A stretch of 64,000 nucleotides of DNA from Monodelphis domestica. Its lineage: Eukaryota > Chordata > Mammalia > Didelphimorphia > Didelphidae. Shown in pieces: positions 61,841-64,000 of this stretch (the stretch's first letter is position 1; each line of letters begins with the position of its first letter). Under the pieces are notes generated by a model. That model was not told where the DNA came from and ran no database searches. It saw nothing but the letters and a program-made list of their open reading frames with translations. Where the stretch lies: NCBI RefSeq assembly GCF_027887165.1, contig NC_077227.1, forward strand, positions 348,312,207 to 348,376,206, written 5' to 3'. The position numbers were made by a program, and so were the translations under genes.

Positions 61841-62630
61841 GGGTGGGGGTGGGGTGGTAAGGTTAAGAAGGGGAAAAGAAAATACAACTACCACCAGATC
61901 TCTTACTAACCTTAAAGACAAGAGGTTGTCCAAATACTCTGCAATATTAGGTAACAATTTTAATTCTTTCTTTATTAAGACCTGTAAAACCCAAAGATCT
62001 GTTCATTCTCAAGCTACTTCTCTGCCATTCTTTCTCTGTATATTCTATTTCTAAACTCATTTCTGATGCTCTAGTGGGTTTGAATGGTCATTCCTCTTTC
62101 TGTTTACTCCTCTTGGGAACTAGCTTCCGACAGGCTGGTCCTCTGCCCCATCTCAAGACCCAGATCTTCCTCTTAAGCTAAAACAAGTGGGGATAGGGTT
62201 ACCTTTCCATTTTCCACTCATATGTACCATGGATCCTTTCATTTAGACAATGGACAGCTAATCCTATATCTGATATAATCTTACTCACCTTCCACATCAA
62301 TTTAACTAGTAAAATCTTAAGAACTGAAGATGATGGATACATATGACTTGGCCCAGGAAACAGCTCTGATCAGCAAGTGGACTGATTAATCTACCGCTTA
62401 CTTTTGAGGGTAAAAGAGTGAGCAAATACAGTTGACTCAACTTACTGATCATGGTGGTCCCACCAGCCAAGGCAGCTTTAGTCCCTTGGAAGAAGTCATC
62501 TACTGTGGTCATTCCCTTGTACGGCATCTGGAAATGAGTATGAACATCTATGCCTCCAGGGATTACCATCTTCCCATGAGCTTCAATGGTCTTCACTCCT
62601 CCAGGTACAATCAGATTGTCCCCAATTTGC
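27003..62630 (-). CDS. DPYSL3: DPYSL3 (CRMP4), exons 3-14
   Basis: Twelve exons on the minus strand join in frame to give residues 44-570 of dihydropyrimidinase-like 3 (collapsin response mediator protein 4), ending in TAA at 27003-27005. All introns are GT-AG. The protein is a cytosolic, tetramer-forming relative of dihydropyrimidinase that is not known to have the hydrolase activity. It binds actin and microtubules and acts in growth-cone collapse and axon extension. Paralogue choice rests on exon 3 ([15 protein letters not shown], where CRMP2 has NTYLQKP), exon 4 ([10 protein letters not shown]) and exon 13 ([13 protein letters not shown]). Summing exon lengths gives exactly the numbering of the 570-residue human form from residue 44, so no coding indel is present. 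Exons 1 and 2 lie beyond 64000. The gene converges with STK32A. Confidence 0.97.
27445..27665 (+). repeat. MIR-type SINE
   Basis: TAGCATTTATAGTGCCTTTT, AGTACTTCACAAATATCTCA, GATGAAACTGAGTGACATAG and the end TGTACCACCTAGTTGCC. Confidence 0.65.
28150..28272 (-). repeat. WSINE-type SINE fragment, inverted
   Basis: CTTACCTTCCATCTTAGAAT, TAAGTATTGGTTCCAAGGC and GTGACTTGGCCAGGGCCACA. Confidence 0.75.
28362..28524 (-). CDS. DPYSL3: DPYSL3 exon 13 (phosphorylated tail)
   Basis: The 163-bp exon has acceptor TTGCAG and donor GTAAGG. It encodes [20 protein letters not shown], then [20 protein letters not shown] and [14 protein letters not shown] (residues 488-541). The GSK3/CDK5/DYRK2 sites known in CRMPs, Thr509, Thr514, Ser518 and Ser522, are all present with correct spacing. 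Residue 519 is Thr where I recall Ala in human, and Gln-Thr replaces Pro-Asn at 526-527. Confidence 0.96.
28990..29145 (+). repeat. Type A ancient repeat fragment in DPYSL3 intron 12
   Basis: AAAGTGCCTACTGCATGCTG, GGCATTGTGTTAAGTCTGAG and GTCCTTAAAGAGCCTACT. Confidence 0.5.
29377..29556 (-). CDS. DPYSL3: DPYSL3 exon 12
   Basis: The 180-bp exon (60 codons) has acceptor TTACAG and donor GTAAGA. It encodes [20 protein letters not shown], then [20 protein letters not shown] and [20 protein letters not shown] (residues 428-487). This closes the barrel-associated beta domain. Downstream of here the protein becomes the flexible, phosphorylated tail. Confidence 0.95.
29596..29944 (-). mobile_element. 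Probable solo LTR or LTR fragment (fossil)
   Basis: On the minus strand it runs from TGATAGTAGAGG to AGTCTTACA. It has GTTTATAAATTT (TATA-like) and ATTAAATCC (poly(A)-like) in the order of an LTR. Its 3' end resembles the LTR at 36277-36510 (AATACTTGG, then a shared CTTACA end), and both share ACTTCATTTCCCAG. No clear target duplication. It lies in DPYSL3 intron 11. Confidence 0.45.
30150..30834 (+). mobile_element. L3/CR1 LINE, left part
   Basis: Old CR1-type sequence: TTGTGAGCTTTTGGAAAAAG, CAAGCTATTTGATAAATTTC, CTCTATGTAAAGTCTTTATC and GATGAAGGCATGCTCATTGA correspond to the CR1 reverse-transcriptase region. It continues beyond the SINE at 30835-31135. Confidence 0.55.
30835..31135 (+). repeat. 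CORE-SINE inserted in L3/CR1, with (TG)10
   Basis: GAGAGCTAGGTGATACAGC, GTGACACTGGGCAAATCACT and AAGAAATGGCAAAACTACTC, then a microsatellite (TG at 31049-31068 and a (TATG/GA) stretch) in the tail. Confidence 0.75.
31136..31790 (+). mobile_element. L3/CR1 LINE, right part and 3' end
   Basis: TTCAGCAGGGATAAACAAAA, AGGAAATAGAAATGTTTGGT, TCCTTCAGAGAAGGTCTTCA and GAAAAGTCTGGATGACCATC are characteristic of the CR1/L3 3' end. Confidence 0.65.
31985..32150 (+). repeat. MIR
   Basis: GATTTGAAGTTAGAGGATCA, CTTCCTGCCTGTGTGACCTG and CTGTCTGTAAAATGAGGGG. Confidence 0.65.
32151..32640. other. DPYSL3: DPYSL3 intron 11, unique part
   Basis: No recognisable repeat or RNA gene between the MIR and exon 11, apart from short MIR-like words near 32395-32460. 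Confidence 0.4.
32732..32902 (-). CDS. DPYSL3: DPYSL3 exon 11
   Basis: The 171-bp exon (57 codons, phase 0) has acceptor GAACAG and donor GTAAGG. It encodes [20 protein letters not shown], then [20 protein letters not shown] and [17 protein letters not shown] (residues 371-427). Ser replaces Ala in STNAAK; otherwise it matches the CRMP4 sequence I remember. Confidence 0.96.
33215..33715 (+). repeat. Type A ancient repeat, longest copy
   Basis: About 500 bp: CAACAAACATTTATTAAGTA, TATGTGCCAGGAACTATTCC, CAAAGACAAAGAGTAAACC, AAAGGCTGGGGCCAGGGCTT, TGATCCCAGAGGCAAATGGG and GAGAGTGATATGGTCAGAAG, in the order found in an old mammalian repeat whose class I cannot settle. At least eight fragments of it lie in the window. 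Confidence 0.65.
33845..34090 (+). repeat. CORE-SINE
   Basis: GGCAGGTAGGTGGTTCAGTG, GCTGGGTGACCCTGGACAAG, CCTGGAGAAGGAAATGG and AAGAAAACCCCAAATGGGCT; nearly full length. Confidence 0.85.
34130..34330 (+). repeat. MIR
   Basis: ACAGCATGATAAGTGGATAA, GATCCTCAGTTTCCTCATCT and GTAAAATACAAATGC. Confidence 0.7.
34565..34617. repeat. (TA)n microsatellite
   Basis: Interrupted TA/TATG dinucleotides in DPYSL3 intron 10, about 175 bp from exon 10. Confidence 0.9.
34791..34932 (-). CDS. DPYSL3: DPYSL3 exon 10
   Basis: The 142-bp exon has acceptor GTTAG and donor GTAAGA. It encodes [20 protein letters not shown], then [20 protein letters not shown] and VIWDKAV (residues 324-370). The [19 protein letters not shown] block is the CRMP counterpart of the GSDHC region of dihydropyrimidinase. 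IAG replaces the LSG remembered for human. Confidence 0.95.
35190..35311 (+). repeat. WSINE-type SINE, truncated
   Basis: GGGAGGTCCTAGGTTCAAAT, CCCATTGCCTAGCCC and TCTGCCTTGGAGCCAAT, then cut by the next SINE. Confidence 0.75.
35312..35655 (+). repeat. Two overlapping MIR-type SINE copies
   Basis: TAACATTTATATAGTGCCTA, CTATGTGCCAGGCACTGAGC, a (GAT)n stretch, then a second TGCACTTTCTATGTGCCAGA and the end CATCCACCCTAAAACTTAGC. The doubled CTATGTGCCAG start shows two copies. Confidence 0.7.
35656..36276. other. DPYSL3: DPYSL3 intron 9, unique and partial MIR
   Basis: Unique sequence; a MIR 5' part (36200-36262) is broken by the LTR that follows and resumes near 36510. Confidence 0.4.
36277..36510 (+). 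mobile_element. Probable solo LTR (fossil), + strand
   Basis: TGTATACCCCAGG near the start, CTTCATTTCCCAGAATCC, then GTTAATAAAACTTATAAAAT (poly(A) signal region), AATACTTGGAGTT and the end AATCTTACA. It is related to the element at 29596-29944. The flanking MIR is interrupted by it. Exact start is uncertain by about 15 bp. Confidence 0.55.
36595..37059 (+). mobile_element. Non-autonomous hAT DNA transposon, intact ends
   Basis: Perfect 16-bp terminal inverted repeats: CAGGGGTCCCCAAACT at the left and its complement AGTTTGGGGACCCCTG at the right. The 8-bp flanks CTCTACAG and ATCTACAG (7 of 8) are the hAT target duplication. Length 465 bp; no transposase. Orientation is arbitrary. Confidence 0.93.
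37140..37320 (+). repeat. MIR
   Basis: ACAGAGTTTAAATCCCACCT, CTTGCCTTGGCCTCAGGTTC and CTCATCTGTAAAAACCGGAG. Confidence 0.65.
37640..37935 (+). repeat. MIR, split by unique sequence
   Basis: CTGAATTCAAGTCCTACCAC, AGCTATATGACCTGGTACGG and the end ATGCTTGGCATGAAGCAAGC. Confidence 0.5.
37975..38053 (+). repeat. MIR, 5' piece, cut by hAT
   Basis: ACACAGGTCTTGGAGTCTTT and GAGTCCAATTCTAGATTTGA, ending at the hAT left end. Confidence 0.55.
38054..38531. mobile_element. Second non-autonomous hAT element
   Basis: Left end CAATGATGGCAAACCT and right end AGGTTTGCCATCACTG are inverted repeats (one mismatch over 16). Length 478 bp, GC-rich, no transposase. Flanks TCTTAGGA and CCCTAGAG agree at only half of the bases, so the insertion is old. 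Confidence 0.8.
38532..38935. other. DPYSL3: DPYSL3 intron 9, unique part
   Basis: No repeat or gene recognised. Confidence 0.4.
38935..39065 (+). repeat. MIR fragment
   Basis: TGGGCCTCAGTTTCTTCCTG and TGACTATGAGGACCTCTGTG. Confidence 0.6.
39600..39770 (+). mobile_element. L2 LINE 3' end
   Basis: CACTAGAAAGTGAGCTGCAA, GAGGGCAGGAACGGTCCTGT and GTGCTTGGCATGTAGAAAGC. Confidence 0.65.
39930..40135 (+). repeat. MIR
   Basis: CAGAGATCTGAGTGGAATCT, TCAGTTATTCCTATAAAATG and CTTCCAGGGTTACTACGAAG. Confidence 0.65.
40190..40315 (+). repeat. MIR fragment
   Basis: GGGGTCAGAAAGACCCAGGT and CATTGGGCAAATCACTTAAT. Confidence 0.55.
40316..40930. other. DPYSL3: DPYSL3 intron 9, unique part
   Basis: No recognisable repeat. 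The 110-codon open frame at 40329-40661 (+) has no domain and is most likely chance. Confidence 0.4.
40935..41025 (+). repeat. MIR fragment close to exon 9
   Basis: GGAGCACTGGACTTGGGAAT and CTGAATTCAAATCCTGCCTC. Confidence 0.55.
41231..41387 (-). CDS. DPYSL3: DPYSL3 exon 9
   Basis: The 157-bp exon has acceptor CTCTAG and donor GTAATA. It encodes [20 protein letters not shown], then [20 protein letters not shown] and [11 protein letters not shown] (residues 272-322). Both ends split codons (Gly at the start, Ser at the end). Thr stands where I recall Ile in human SLGIDG. Confidence 0.95.
41560..41960 (+). repeat. CORE-SINE with a nested inverted SINE
   Basis: The outer sense SINE reads GTTTCAGCCGTGTGACCCTG, AATGAGCTGAAGAAGGGAG and resumes at AGTATCTTTGCCC. 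A WSINE-type copy in inverse orientation (about 41735-41889) splits it, flanked by CCACTCCAG and CCACTTCAG as target duplication. Confidence 0.8.
41965..42535. other. DPYSL3: DPYSL3 intron 8, unique with MIR tail
   Basis: A MIR 3' piece (AACAAAATGGAGATGATAAT to about 42070) precedes unique sequence. No gene or RNA is seen. Confidence 0.4.
42540..42630 (+). mobile_element. L2 LINE 3' terminus
   Basis: CTTTGTATCTTCAATGCTTA and the end GTTAATAAATGTTTATT. Confidence 0.5.
42640..43260 (+). mobile_element. L1 3'UTR fragment, split by a SINE
   Basis: AATACAGAGAAGCCTGGGAA, GACTTAGATGAACAGATGCA and later TGTTTTTTTTGGTTCTGTGT are L1 3'UTR-like. It is split by the SINE at 42797-42990. Confidence 0.5.
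42797..42990 (+). repeat. WSINE-type SINE
   Basis: CAACTAGGTGGCTTGGGGGA, GCTATGTGACCCTGGGAAAT and CTAAGACAGAAGGTAAAGG. Confidence 0.8.
43370..43510 (+). mobile_element. L2 LINE 3' end
   Basis: CTTGAGAACAAGGACTATCT, CACACTGCCTGGCACATAGC and CATGTGCTTAATAAAAATGA. Confidence 0.65.
43511..45245. other. DPYSL3: DPYSL3 intron 8, mostly unique
   Basis: A (GAT)n run lies at 43785-43809. A 350-bp region at 44100-44450 and the stretch to 45245 look unique; no repeat family is recognised. Open frames of up to 95 codons on both strands overlap and have no domain. Confidence 0.4.
45250..45478 (-). repeat. CORE-SINE, inverted
   Basis: TGCCGTTCAGTCATTTCAGC, TTTTCTTGGCCAGGATACAG, GGAAATTGAGGCAAACAGGG and CGAAGCCTAG, close to exon 8. 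Confidence 0.8.
45530..45620 (+). repeat. MIR 3' fragment
   Basis: CAATTTCCTCATTTGCAAAA and TGAGACTGGTGTCTGAGGTC, ending about 80 bp from exon 8. Confidence 0.55.
45699..45819 (-). CDS. DPYSL3: DPYSL3 exon 8
   Basis: The 121-bp exon has acceptor AGCTAG and donor GTGAAT. It encodes [20 protein letters not shown], then [20 protein letters not shown] (residues 231-270) plus the first base of a Gly codon. It belongs to the barrel core and the tetramer-forming part of the fold known for CRMPs. Confidence 0.95.
45820..46790. other. DPYSL3: DPYSL3 intron 7, first part
   Basis: Mostly unique, with a MIR 3' fragment near 46510-46600 (AATAAAATGAGGGGGCAGGG) and a (TA)/(CA) stretch near 46660-46715. 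No gene seen. Confidence 0.4.
46795..47260 (+). repeat. Degenerate tandem repeat, three copies
   Basis: Unit 1 (46795-46987) and unit 2 (46988 to about 47150) both start GTAGGTTTT, pass TTTGCTA and CTTCTAAA (or TTTCTAAA), and end in an AAGAATTACA-TGGGAAG block. Unit 3 (about 47150-47260) is shorter and ends ACAAAAGAACCACAGTGGGA. The end motif recurs at spacings of 169 and 112 bp. Confidence 0.75.
47261..48375. other. DPYSL3: DPYSL3 intron 7, unique
   Basis: About 1.1 kb without a recognisable repeat. Overlapping open frames (e.g. 47965-48315, 116 codons) have no domain. Candidate for conserved non-coding sequence, untested. Confidence 0.4.
48380..48582 (+). repeat. WSINE-type SINE
   Basis: CAGTGGGTAGTGCCAGGCCT, GGCTGTGTGACCCTGGGCAA, ACTCTTCTGCCTGGAAATCA and GAAGGTAAGAG plus a T-run. 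Confidence 0.85.
48590..48800 (+). repeat. MIR
   Basis: AAGTTCCTGCATCTGCAAAA, GAGAATTAAATGAGATAACA and AGAGCTTTGCAAACCCTAAA. Confidence 0.7.
49430..49498 (-). CDS. DPYSL3: DPYSL3 exon 7
   Basis: The 69-bp exon (23 codons, phase 0 at both ends) has acceptor CTCTAG and donor GTAAGT. It encodes [20 protein letters not shown] and PEE (residues 208-230). Ile replaces the Met I recall in human LEMGITGPEG. The preceding intron of about 5.7 kb holds a SINE-rich stretch and a GC-rich block. Confidence 0.95.
49655..49920 (+). repeat. Two MIR copies in tandem
   Basis: First: CATTTTACAGGTGAGGAAAC, TGAGGCCCAGAGAGAGAAAA and GAGATTTGAACCCAGAG (to about 49765). Second: TCAGTATGACCTTGGGGCAA and ATCTGTAAAATGAGGATGTA. 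Confidence 0.65.
50075..50225 (+). repeat. WSINE-type SINE, truncated
   Basis: GACTCATCTTCCTGGGTTCA, CTAGCTGTGTGACCCTGAGC and ACTTGGTATTGATTGTAAGA. Confidence 0.75.
50230..50400 (+). repeat. Type A ancient repeat, 3' part
   Basis: TATTATATCCTAAAGGCAAG, AGGGAGCCAATGAAACTCCT and CTGGTCAGATCTTGCTTCTG. Confidence 0.6.
50575..50755 (+). repeat. MIR
   Basis: GGATCTGGGTTCAAATCTTA, TCAGTTTCCTTAACTGTAAA and CTTCCAGCTCTAAATTTTAT. Confidence 0.75.
50760..51520. other. DPYSL3: DPYSL3 intron 6, unique
   Basis: No repeat recognised, apart from a short C/T tract near 51290-51350. No coding signal. Confidence 0.4.
51525..51735 (-). repeat. CORE-SINE, inverted
   Basis: TATTCAGTCATTTCAGTGGT, TTTTCTTGGCAGAGATACTG and GGTCACACAGCTAGGAAGTG. 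Confidence 0.8.
51740..52955. other. DPYSL3: DPYSL3 intron 6, GC-rich unique block with MIR
   Basis: 52050-52930 has more G, C and CpG than the rest of the window. A MIR piece lies at about 52300-52480 (AACCTGGGAGGCCATTCAGC). The 198-codon minus-strand frame (52409-53005) and 156-codon plus-strand frame (52375-52845) overlap and carry no domain; both are likely effects of composition. Confidence 0.4.
52960..53205 (+). repeat. MIR, first of a chain
   Basis: GGTGACTCTGGGCAAGACAC, CATCTGTAAAATGGGGATAA, GATCAAATGAGATAATCATG and a TTATTATTATTA end. Confidence 0.75.
53206..53475 (+). repeat. MIR, second of a chain
   Basis: AAGACAAGTTCAAATCTAGT, ACCCTGGGCCAATCATTTAA, and an ATTATTATTATAGG end. Confidence 0.7.
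53476..53690 (+). repeat. MIR, third of a chain
   Basis: AAGTTCAAATTTGACCTTAG, AGTTTCCTCATCTGTAAAAC and AAGTACTTTGCATTCCTTAA, with the same A/T-rich end. A fourth MIR start is visible at 53770-53860. Confidence 0.7.
53861..54535. other. DPYSL3: DPYSL3 intron 6, unique
   Basis: No recognised repeat. Open frames at 53991-54320 (-) and 54180-54521 (+) overlap and have no domain. Confidence 0.4.
54540..54600 (+). repeat. MIR 5' fragment
   Basis: GGTGCTATAGAAAGAGCAAT and GCATTGGAGGTTTGATTGAC. Confidence 0.4.
54605..54860 (-). repeat. CORE-SINE, inverted, near complete
   Basis: TTGTTGTCATTCAGTGGTTT, CATTTGGAGTTTTCTTGACA, AGGTGAGGAAACTGAGACAA and TCCAGGTCTAGTGCTCTATC. Confidence 0.85.
54865..55150 (+). 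repeat. Two MIR-type pieces before exon 6
   Basis: TTTGAACCTCACAATAATCC and TTTTACAGAAAAGGCAACTG, then GGTTCAAATCCTGGCTTAGA and CTCAAATTCCTCATCTGTAA. Confidence 0.65.
55242..55322 (-). CDS. DPYSL3: DPYSL3 exon 6
   Basis: The 81-bp exon has acceptor TTTCAG and donor GTAATT. It encodes [20 protein letters not shown] and NGDIIAQ (residues 181-207). The VHAENGD block is the family's equivalent of the metal-site histidine region of dihydropyrimidinase and is retained here. Confidence 0.95.
55323..56116 (-). other. DPYSL3: DPYSL3 intron 5
   Basis: No recognisable repeat. The 112-codon minus-strand frame at 55607-55945 and the + frame at 55167-55517, which crosses exon 6 in antisense, have no domain. 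Confidence 0.5.
56117..56178 (-). CDS. DPYSL3: DPYSL3 exon 5
   Basis: The short 62-bp exon has acceptor CTACAG and donor GTAATG. It completes the split Gly and encodes [20 protein letters not shown] (residues 161-180), identical to the human protein as I remember it. The exon is easily missed by open-frame searches because of its size. Confidence 0.95.
56330..57170 (+). mobile_element. L2 LINE, 3' part
   Basis: CTGCCTCATGTTCAAGAACT, CAATCCAGCCCCACCTTCAC, TCACTGTTCCCTCTGGCCAA, then after the SINE ACCTCTTTCATGAAGGGTTT, GAGGGCAACAATCTC and GTTGACTGAATAAATAA. Old, frame gone. Confidence 0.7.
56632..56878 (-). repeat. CORE-SINE, inverted, in the L2
   Basis: TTTTCAGTTGTGCCTGACTC, TTTTCTTGGCAAAGATACTG, GATCAGGAAACTGAGGCAAG and CCACTTAGCTGCCTG. 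Confidence 0.85.
57230..57415 (+). repeat. MIR-type SINE
   Basis: TCTGCACATGAGAAACGGAG, CCCCAAGGTCACACGTAGTA and CAGTCCTCTTTCCAATGGAC. Confidence 0.6.
57680..57945 (-). mobile_element. L3/CR1 LINE fragment, inverted
   Basis: CACATGTTTGATAAACGTGC, TTATCCAAGGAATTGATTTA and CTACAGACCTCCTTCCAGGG are the reverse complement of the CR1/L3 reverse-transcriptase segment (ADDT and following). Confidence 0.55.
57950..58150 (+). repeat. Two MIR-type pieces
   Basis: GGACCTCAGAGGCCATCTAG, then GATAAGGAAACCGAGCCCAA and GTCCAAGGTCACCCCGGGAA. Confidence 0.55.
58350..58680 (-). pseudogene. Unidentified coding-like stretch, possibly a degraded retrocopy
   Basis: On the minus strand, one frame runs open for about 80 codons from [18 protein letters not shown] through [18 protein letters not shown] to [10 protein letters not shown] and a stop. 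Residue composition looks protein-like, but I do not recognise a family, and I see no start, poly(A) tail or splice sites. It could be an old retrocopy, a repeat I do not know, or chance. Confidence 0.2.
58745..58920 (+). repeat. WSINE-type SINE, 5'-truncated
   Basis: TGAGAGCCAGGCCCAGAGTC, AGCTATGTGACCCTGGGCAA and GCCTTGGAACTGATATACAG. Confidence 0.8.
59215..59445 (+). mobile_element. L2 LINE 3' end
   Basis: CACAAAGCCTTGCCAACCCA, GACATGGGATGTATTTGTCT and the end GTAGGCTCTCAATCAATATT. Confidence 0.55.
59791..59955 (-). CDS. DPYSL3: DPYSL3 exon 4
   Basis: The 165-bp exon has acceptor TTCCAG and donor GTGAGC. It encodes [20 protein letters not shown], then [20 protein letters not shown] and [12 protein letters not shown] (residues about 106-159). 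The CCDY and DITHW blocks are shared by all CRMPs, while WREWADGK marks CRMP4. The last base begins the split Gly codon completed by exon 5. Confidence 0.96.
60075..60260 (+). repeat. MIR-type SINE
   Basis: AATTAGAGCTGGAAGGACTA, CTCATTTTACAAAGAAACTG and GCATTTGAACCAAAGTCTTC. Confidence 0.7.
60261..61730. other. DPYSL3: DPYSL3 intron 3, mostly unique
   Basis: About 1.4 kb with few recognisable repeats; a short MIR/L2 tail is visible near 60895-61000. The minus strand at 60541-60640 reads [20 protein letters not shown] in one frame, which I cannot assign. A hairpin lies at 60641-60722. Confidence 0.4.
60641..60722. ncRNA. Candidate hairpin RNA (miRNA-like), unproven
   Basis: Arms CTTGAGTTACCACCAACC (60648-60665) and its near-complement ending TGGTGGTAACTCAAG (to 60715) pair over about 23 bp, with one mismatch in the first 18. 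The loop is about 21 nt, and a few more pairs follow beyond a 2-nt bulge. Size and shape match a pre-miRNA on either strand. No family recognised. Confidence 0.3.
61735..61860. repeat. Purine tract, (CA)19 and G-rich run
   Basis: A GGAA/GAAA-rich run (61735-61800), then uninterrupted CA from 61801 to 61838, then GGGGTGGGGGTGGGG. Three non-B-DNA-prone motifs in a row within DPYSL3 intron 3. Confidence 0.95.
61861..62445 (-). other. DPYSL3: DPYSL3 intron 3, end next to exon 3
   Basis: No repeat or RNA gene recognised. Confidence 0.4.
62446..62630 (-). CDS. DPYSL3: DPYSL3 exon 3
   Basis: The 185-bp exon starts after a CTTCAG acceptor and ends at the donor GTAAGT. It encodes residues about 44-104: [11 protein letters not shown], then [20 protein letters not shown] and [18 protein letters not shown]. 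It opens the amidohydrolase-type barrel. The HTH pair corresponds to the zinc-binding HxH of true dihydropyrimidinases and is kept in CRMP4 although the complete metal site is not. One visible change from remembered human is Ala-His-Gly for Ala-Asn-Gly near residue 61. Confidence 0.96.
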
Positions 62631-62729
62631 CTGAAGAGACAGTAACAAAGTCATCAGTTAAGAAGATAGCCCAAAAAACTTGACATAACAGCACAAAAGA
62701 TTTTGACAACTTCTCTCCCCAATGGCTAG

Positions 62730-62995
62730 AGAACATTCCCTCCTCACCTCTACCTCTTGGAACCTTGAATTTCCTTCAAGGCTTAATTCAAGAGACACCT
62801 TTGATGTAAGACTATTCCTGATTCCAACAGGAACTAAAAATTATCCCTAAAAATGATCTCATTTATTTTCCATTTGGCTTATATATACTTATATGTTTGC
62901 ATGTTGTCCCCCTCCCCCACAAAGGAATATAAACTTGAGGGCTGGGATTTTTCATTTTTGTTTTTATATCCCCTGTACCTAGCATAGGAACACAA
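62730..62995 (+). mobile_element. L2 LINE 3' end
   Basis: CTTCAAGGCTTAATTCAAGA, AAGGAATATAAACTTGAGGG and ATCCCCTGTACCTAGCATAG. Confidence 0.6.
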
Positions 62996-62999
62996 AGAT

Positions 63000-63130
63000 C
63001 TGAAAAGATCCTGGAGTCCATATAATTCAACCTCATTTTAGAGATGATGAAACTGAGACCCACTGAGACTAAGATACTTACACAAGGTCCCAAAGGCAAA
63101 CAATTGTCAAAAGCAGTTTTTTAAATCCAA
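63000..63130 (+). repeat. MIR fragment
   Basis: TTAGAGATGATGAAACTGAG, ACCCACTGAGACTAAG and CACAAGGTCCCAAAGGCAAA. Confidence 0.55.
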
Positions 63131-63479
63131 AATCTTGACTCTAGAGTTTAATAAATGCTAGCTGATATAATTATCATTGTTATTATATTATAATTATTTG
63201 TCATAGATTCCCTTCCAAGTGCTTCAAAGACTAACTTGGCAATATATCATCAAATACAAAATATTAAATATACTAAACTGGGTGTTTAGAAAAAGATGTA
63301 CCCTTGAAAAGTAACTTACAATCTATGAACAAGCCAAAGGTCACAAACATATGAAGATATCAAGGGCCAACCCAAGTGTCATAATGTTACCCATGAAATG
63401 TTTTGGGTATTTTACATCTTTATGTTCAGTTCTAAGTTCTCTTTTTTCCTCTACCTCCTTCTCTATCCCCTGAGTAAGC
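63131..63479. other. DPYSL3: DPYSL3 intron 2, AT-rich unique
   Basis: No feature recognised; exon 2 is not in the window. Confidence 0.4.
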
Positions 63480-63960
63480 AAGAAATAGGATCCCCATTAC
63501 ATATATGAAGTCATGCAAACTTATTTCCCCATCAACCCTCAAAAAAAGCAAAGACAACAAAGAAAGGGGGGAAAGTGTGCTTCAATCAGCAATCTGAGAC
63601 CATCAGTTCTCTCTCTGGAAGTAGACAGCTCCTTGGAGCTATGGTGGATCATTGTATTCTCAATCTTTCCCAGGGGATCATGCTTACAATATTGCTGCTA
63701 CTGTGACTCTTGATCTAGTTCTTCACACTTCACTTTGCATCAGTTCACTGAAGGTATTTCTGAAAACATTCCCTTCACAATTTCTTATGGCATAGTAGTA
63801 CACTCCATCAATATCATATACCACAATTTGTTCAGTCATTCCCCAACCAATAGGCATCCCCTCAGTTTTCAATTCTCTGCCACCACAAAAGAAGCTGCTA
63901 TAAATATTTTTGTCCATATGGATTCTTTTCTTTTTTTCTCCTTGGTACCTATGTTACATT
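63480..63960 (-). mobile_element. L1 LINE 3' region, inverted
   Basis: The minus strand reads TEQIVVYDIDGVYYYAI near 63800, the end of L1 ORF2p, followed by 3'UTR with GTCTACTTCCAGAGAGAGAA. It is the same family as 12836-13840 (both share ATACCACAATTTGTTCAG). Confidence 0.75.
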
Positions 63961-64000
63961 AAAAGGCTTAAAGGATGACTTCATTGAGGAGCATAGTGTA

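Noticed and set aside
62631-64000. DPYSL3 exon 2 searched for here
   Set aside because: No sequence encoding the expected DIYMEDGLIK segment is present on the minus strand up to the window end, so it must lie beyond 64000.

Overview
This is mammalian nuclear DNA, almost certainly from a marsupial. It carries dense marsupial-type CORE-SINEs, many MIR, L2 and L3/CR1 relics, L1 pieces whose 3' ends look marsupial, and hAT elements of a marsupial type. I cannot name the species. Two host genes are present as scattered exons with canonical GT-AG splice sites, and they converge. The last four coding exons of STK32A (YANK1 serine/threonine kinase) lie on the + strand, from 2226 to the stop codon at 14771. 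Twelve exons of DPYSL3 (CRMP4, a dihydropyrimidinase-like cytosolic protein of growing axons) lie on the - strand, from 62630 down to the stop codon at 27003, with a 3'UTR of about 3.5 kb ending near 23525. From memory of the human 5q32 locus this is the same neighbourhood and the same tail-to-tail order.

Layout. 1-14771 holds the STK32A introns and terminal exons, with an LTR inserted into a SINE, a broken-up L2, a three-copy 50-bp tandem repeat and a nested pair of L1 3' ends. 14772-23500 is the STK32A 3' flank and the intergenic space, with MIRs, an L3/CR1 3' end, an AT-rich tract, one unique GC-richer block (20390-21130), a polypyrimidine tract and a (CA)n. 23525-27002 is the DPYSL3 3'UTR. 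27003-62630 holds DPYSL3 exons 14 to 3, and 62631-64000 is part of the next DPYSL3 intron. Exons 1 and 2 of DPYSL3 and the catalytic N-terminal part of STK32A lie outside the window.

The exons present encode residues 44-570 of DPYSL3 without any length change relative to the human numbering I remember. The phosphorylation sites Thr509, Thr514, Ser518 and Ser522 are kept. The STK32A portion encodes the last 130 residues: the end of the kinase C-lobe and a lysine-rich tail.

I found no undescribed multi-gene system. The points most worth a second look are structural: a miRNA-like hairpin in DPYSL3 intron 3 (60641-60722), a predicted RNA G-quadruplex in the DPYSL3 3'UTR, a 48-bp segment duplicated 2 kb apart, a three-copy 110-190 bp degenerate tandem repeat in an intron, and several nested insertions with readable target-site duplications. 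Names of repeat families are from memory and approximate, and repeat boundaries are to within about 10-30 bp unless terminal repeats are described.
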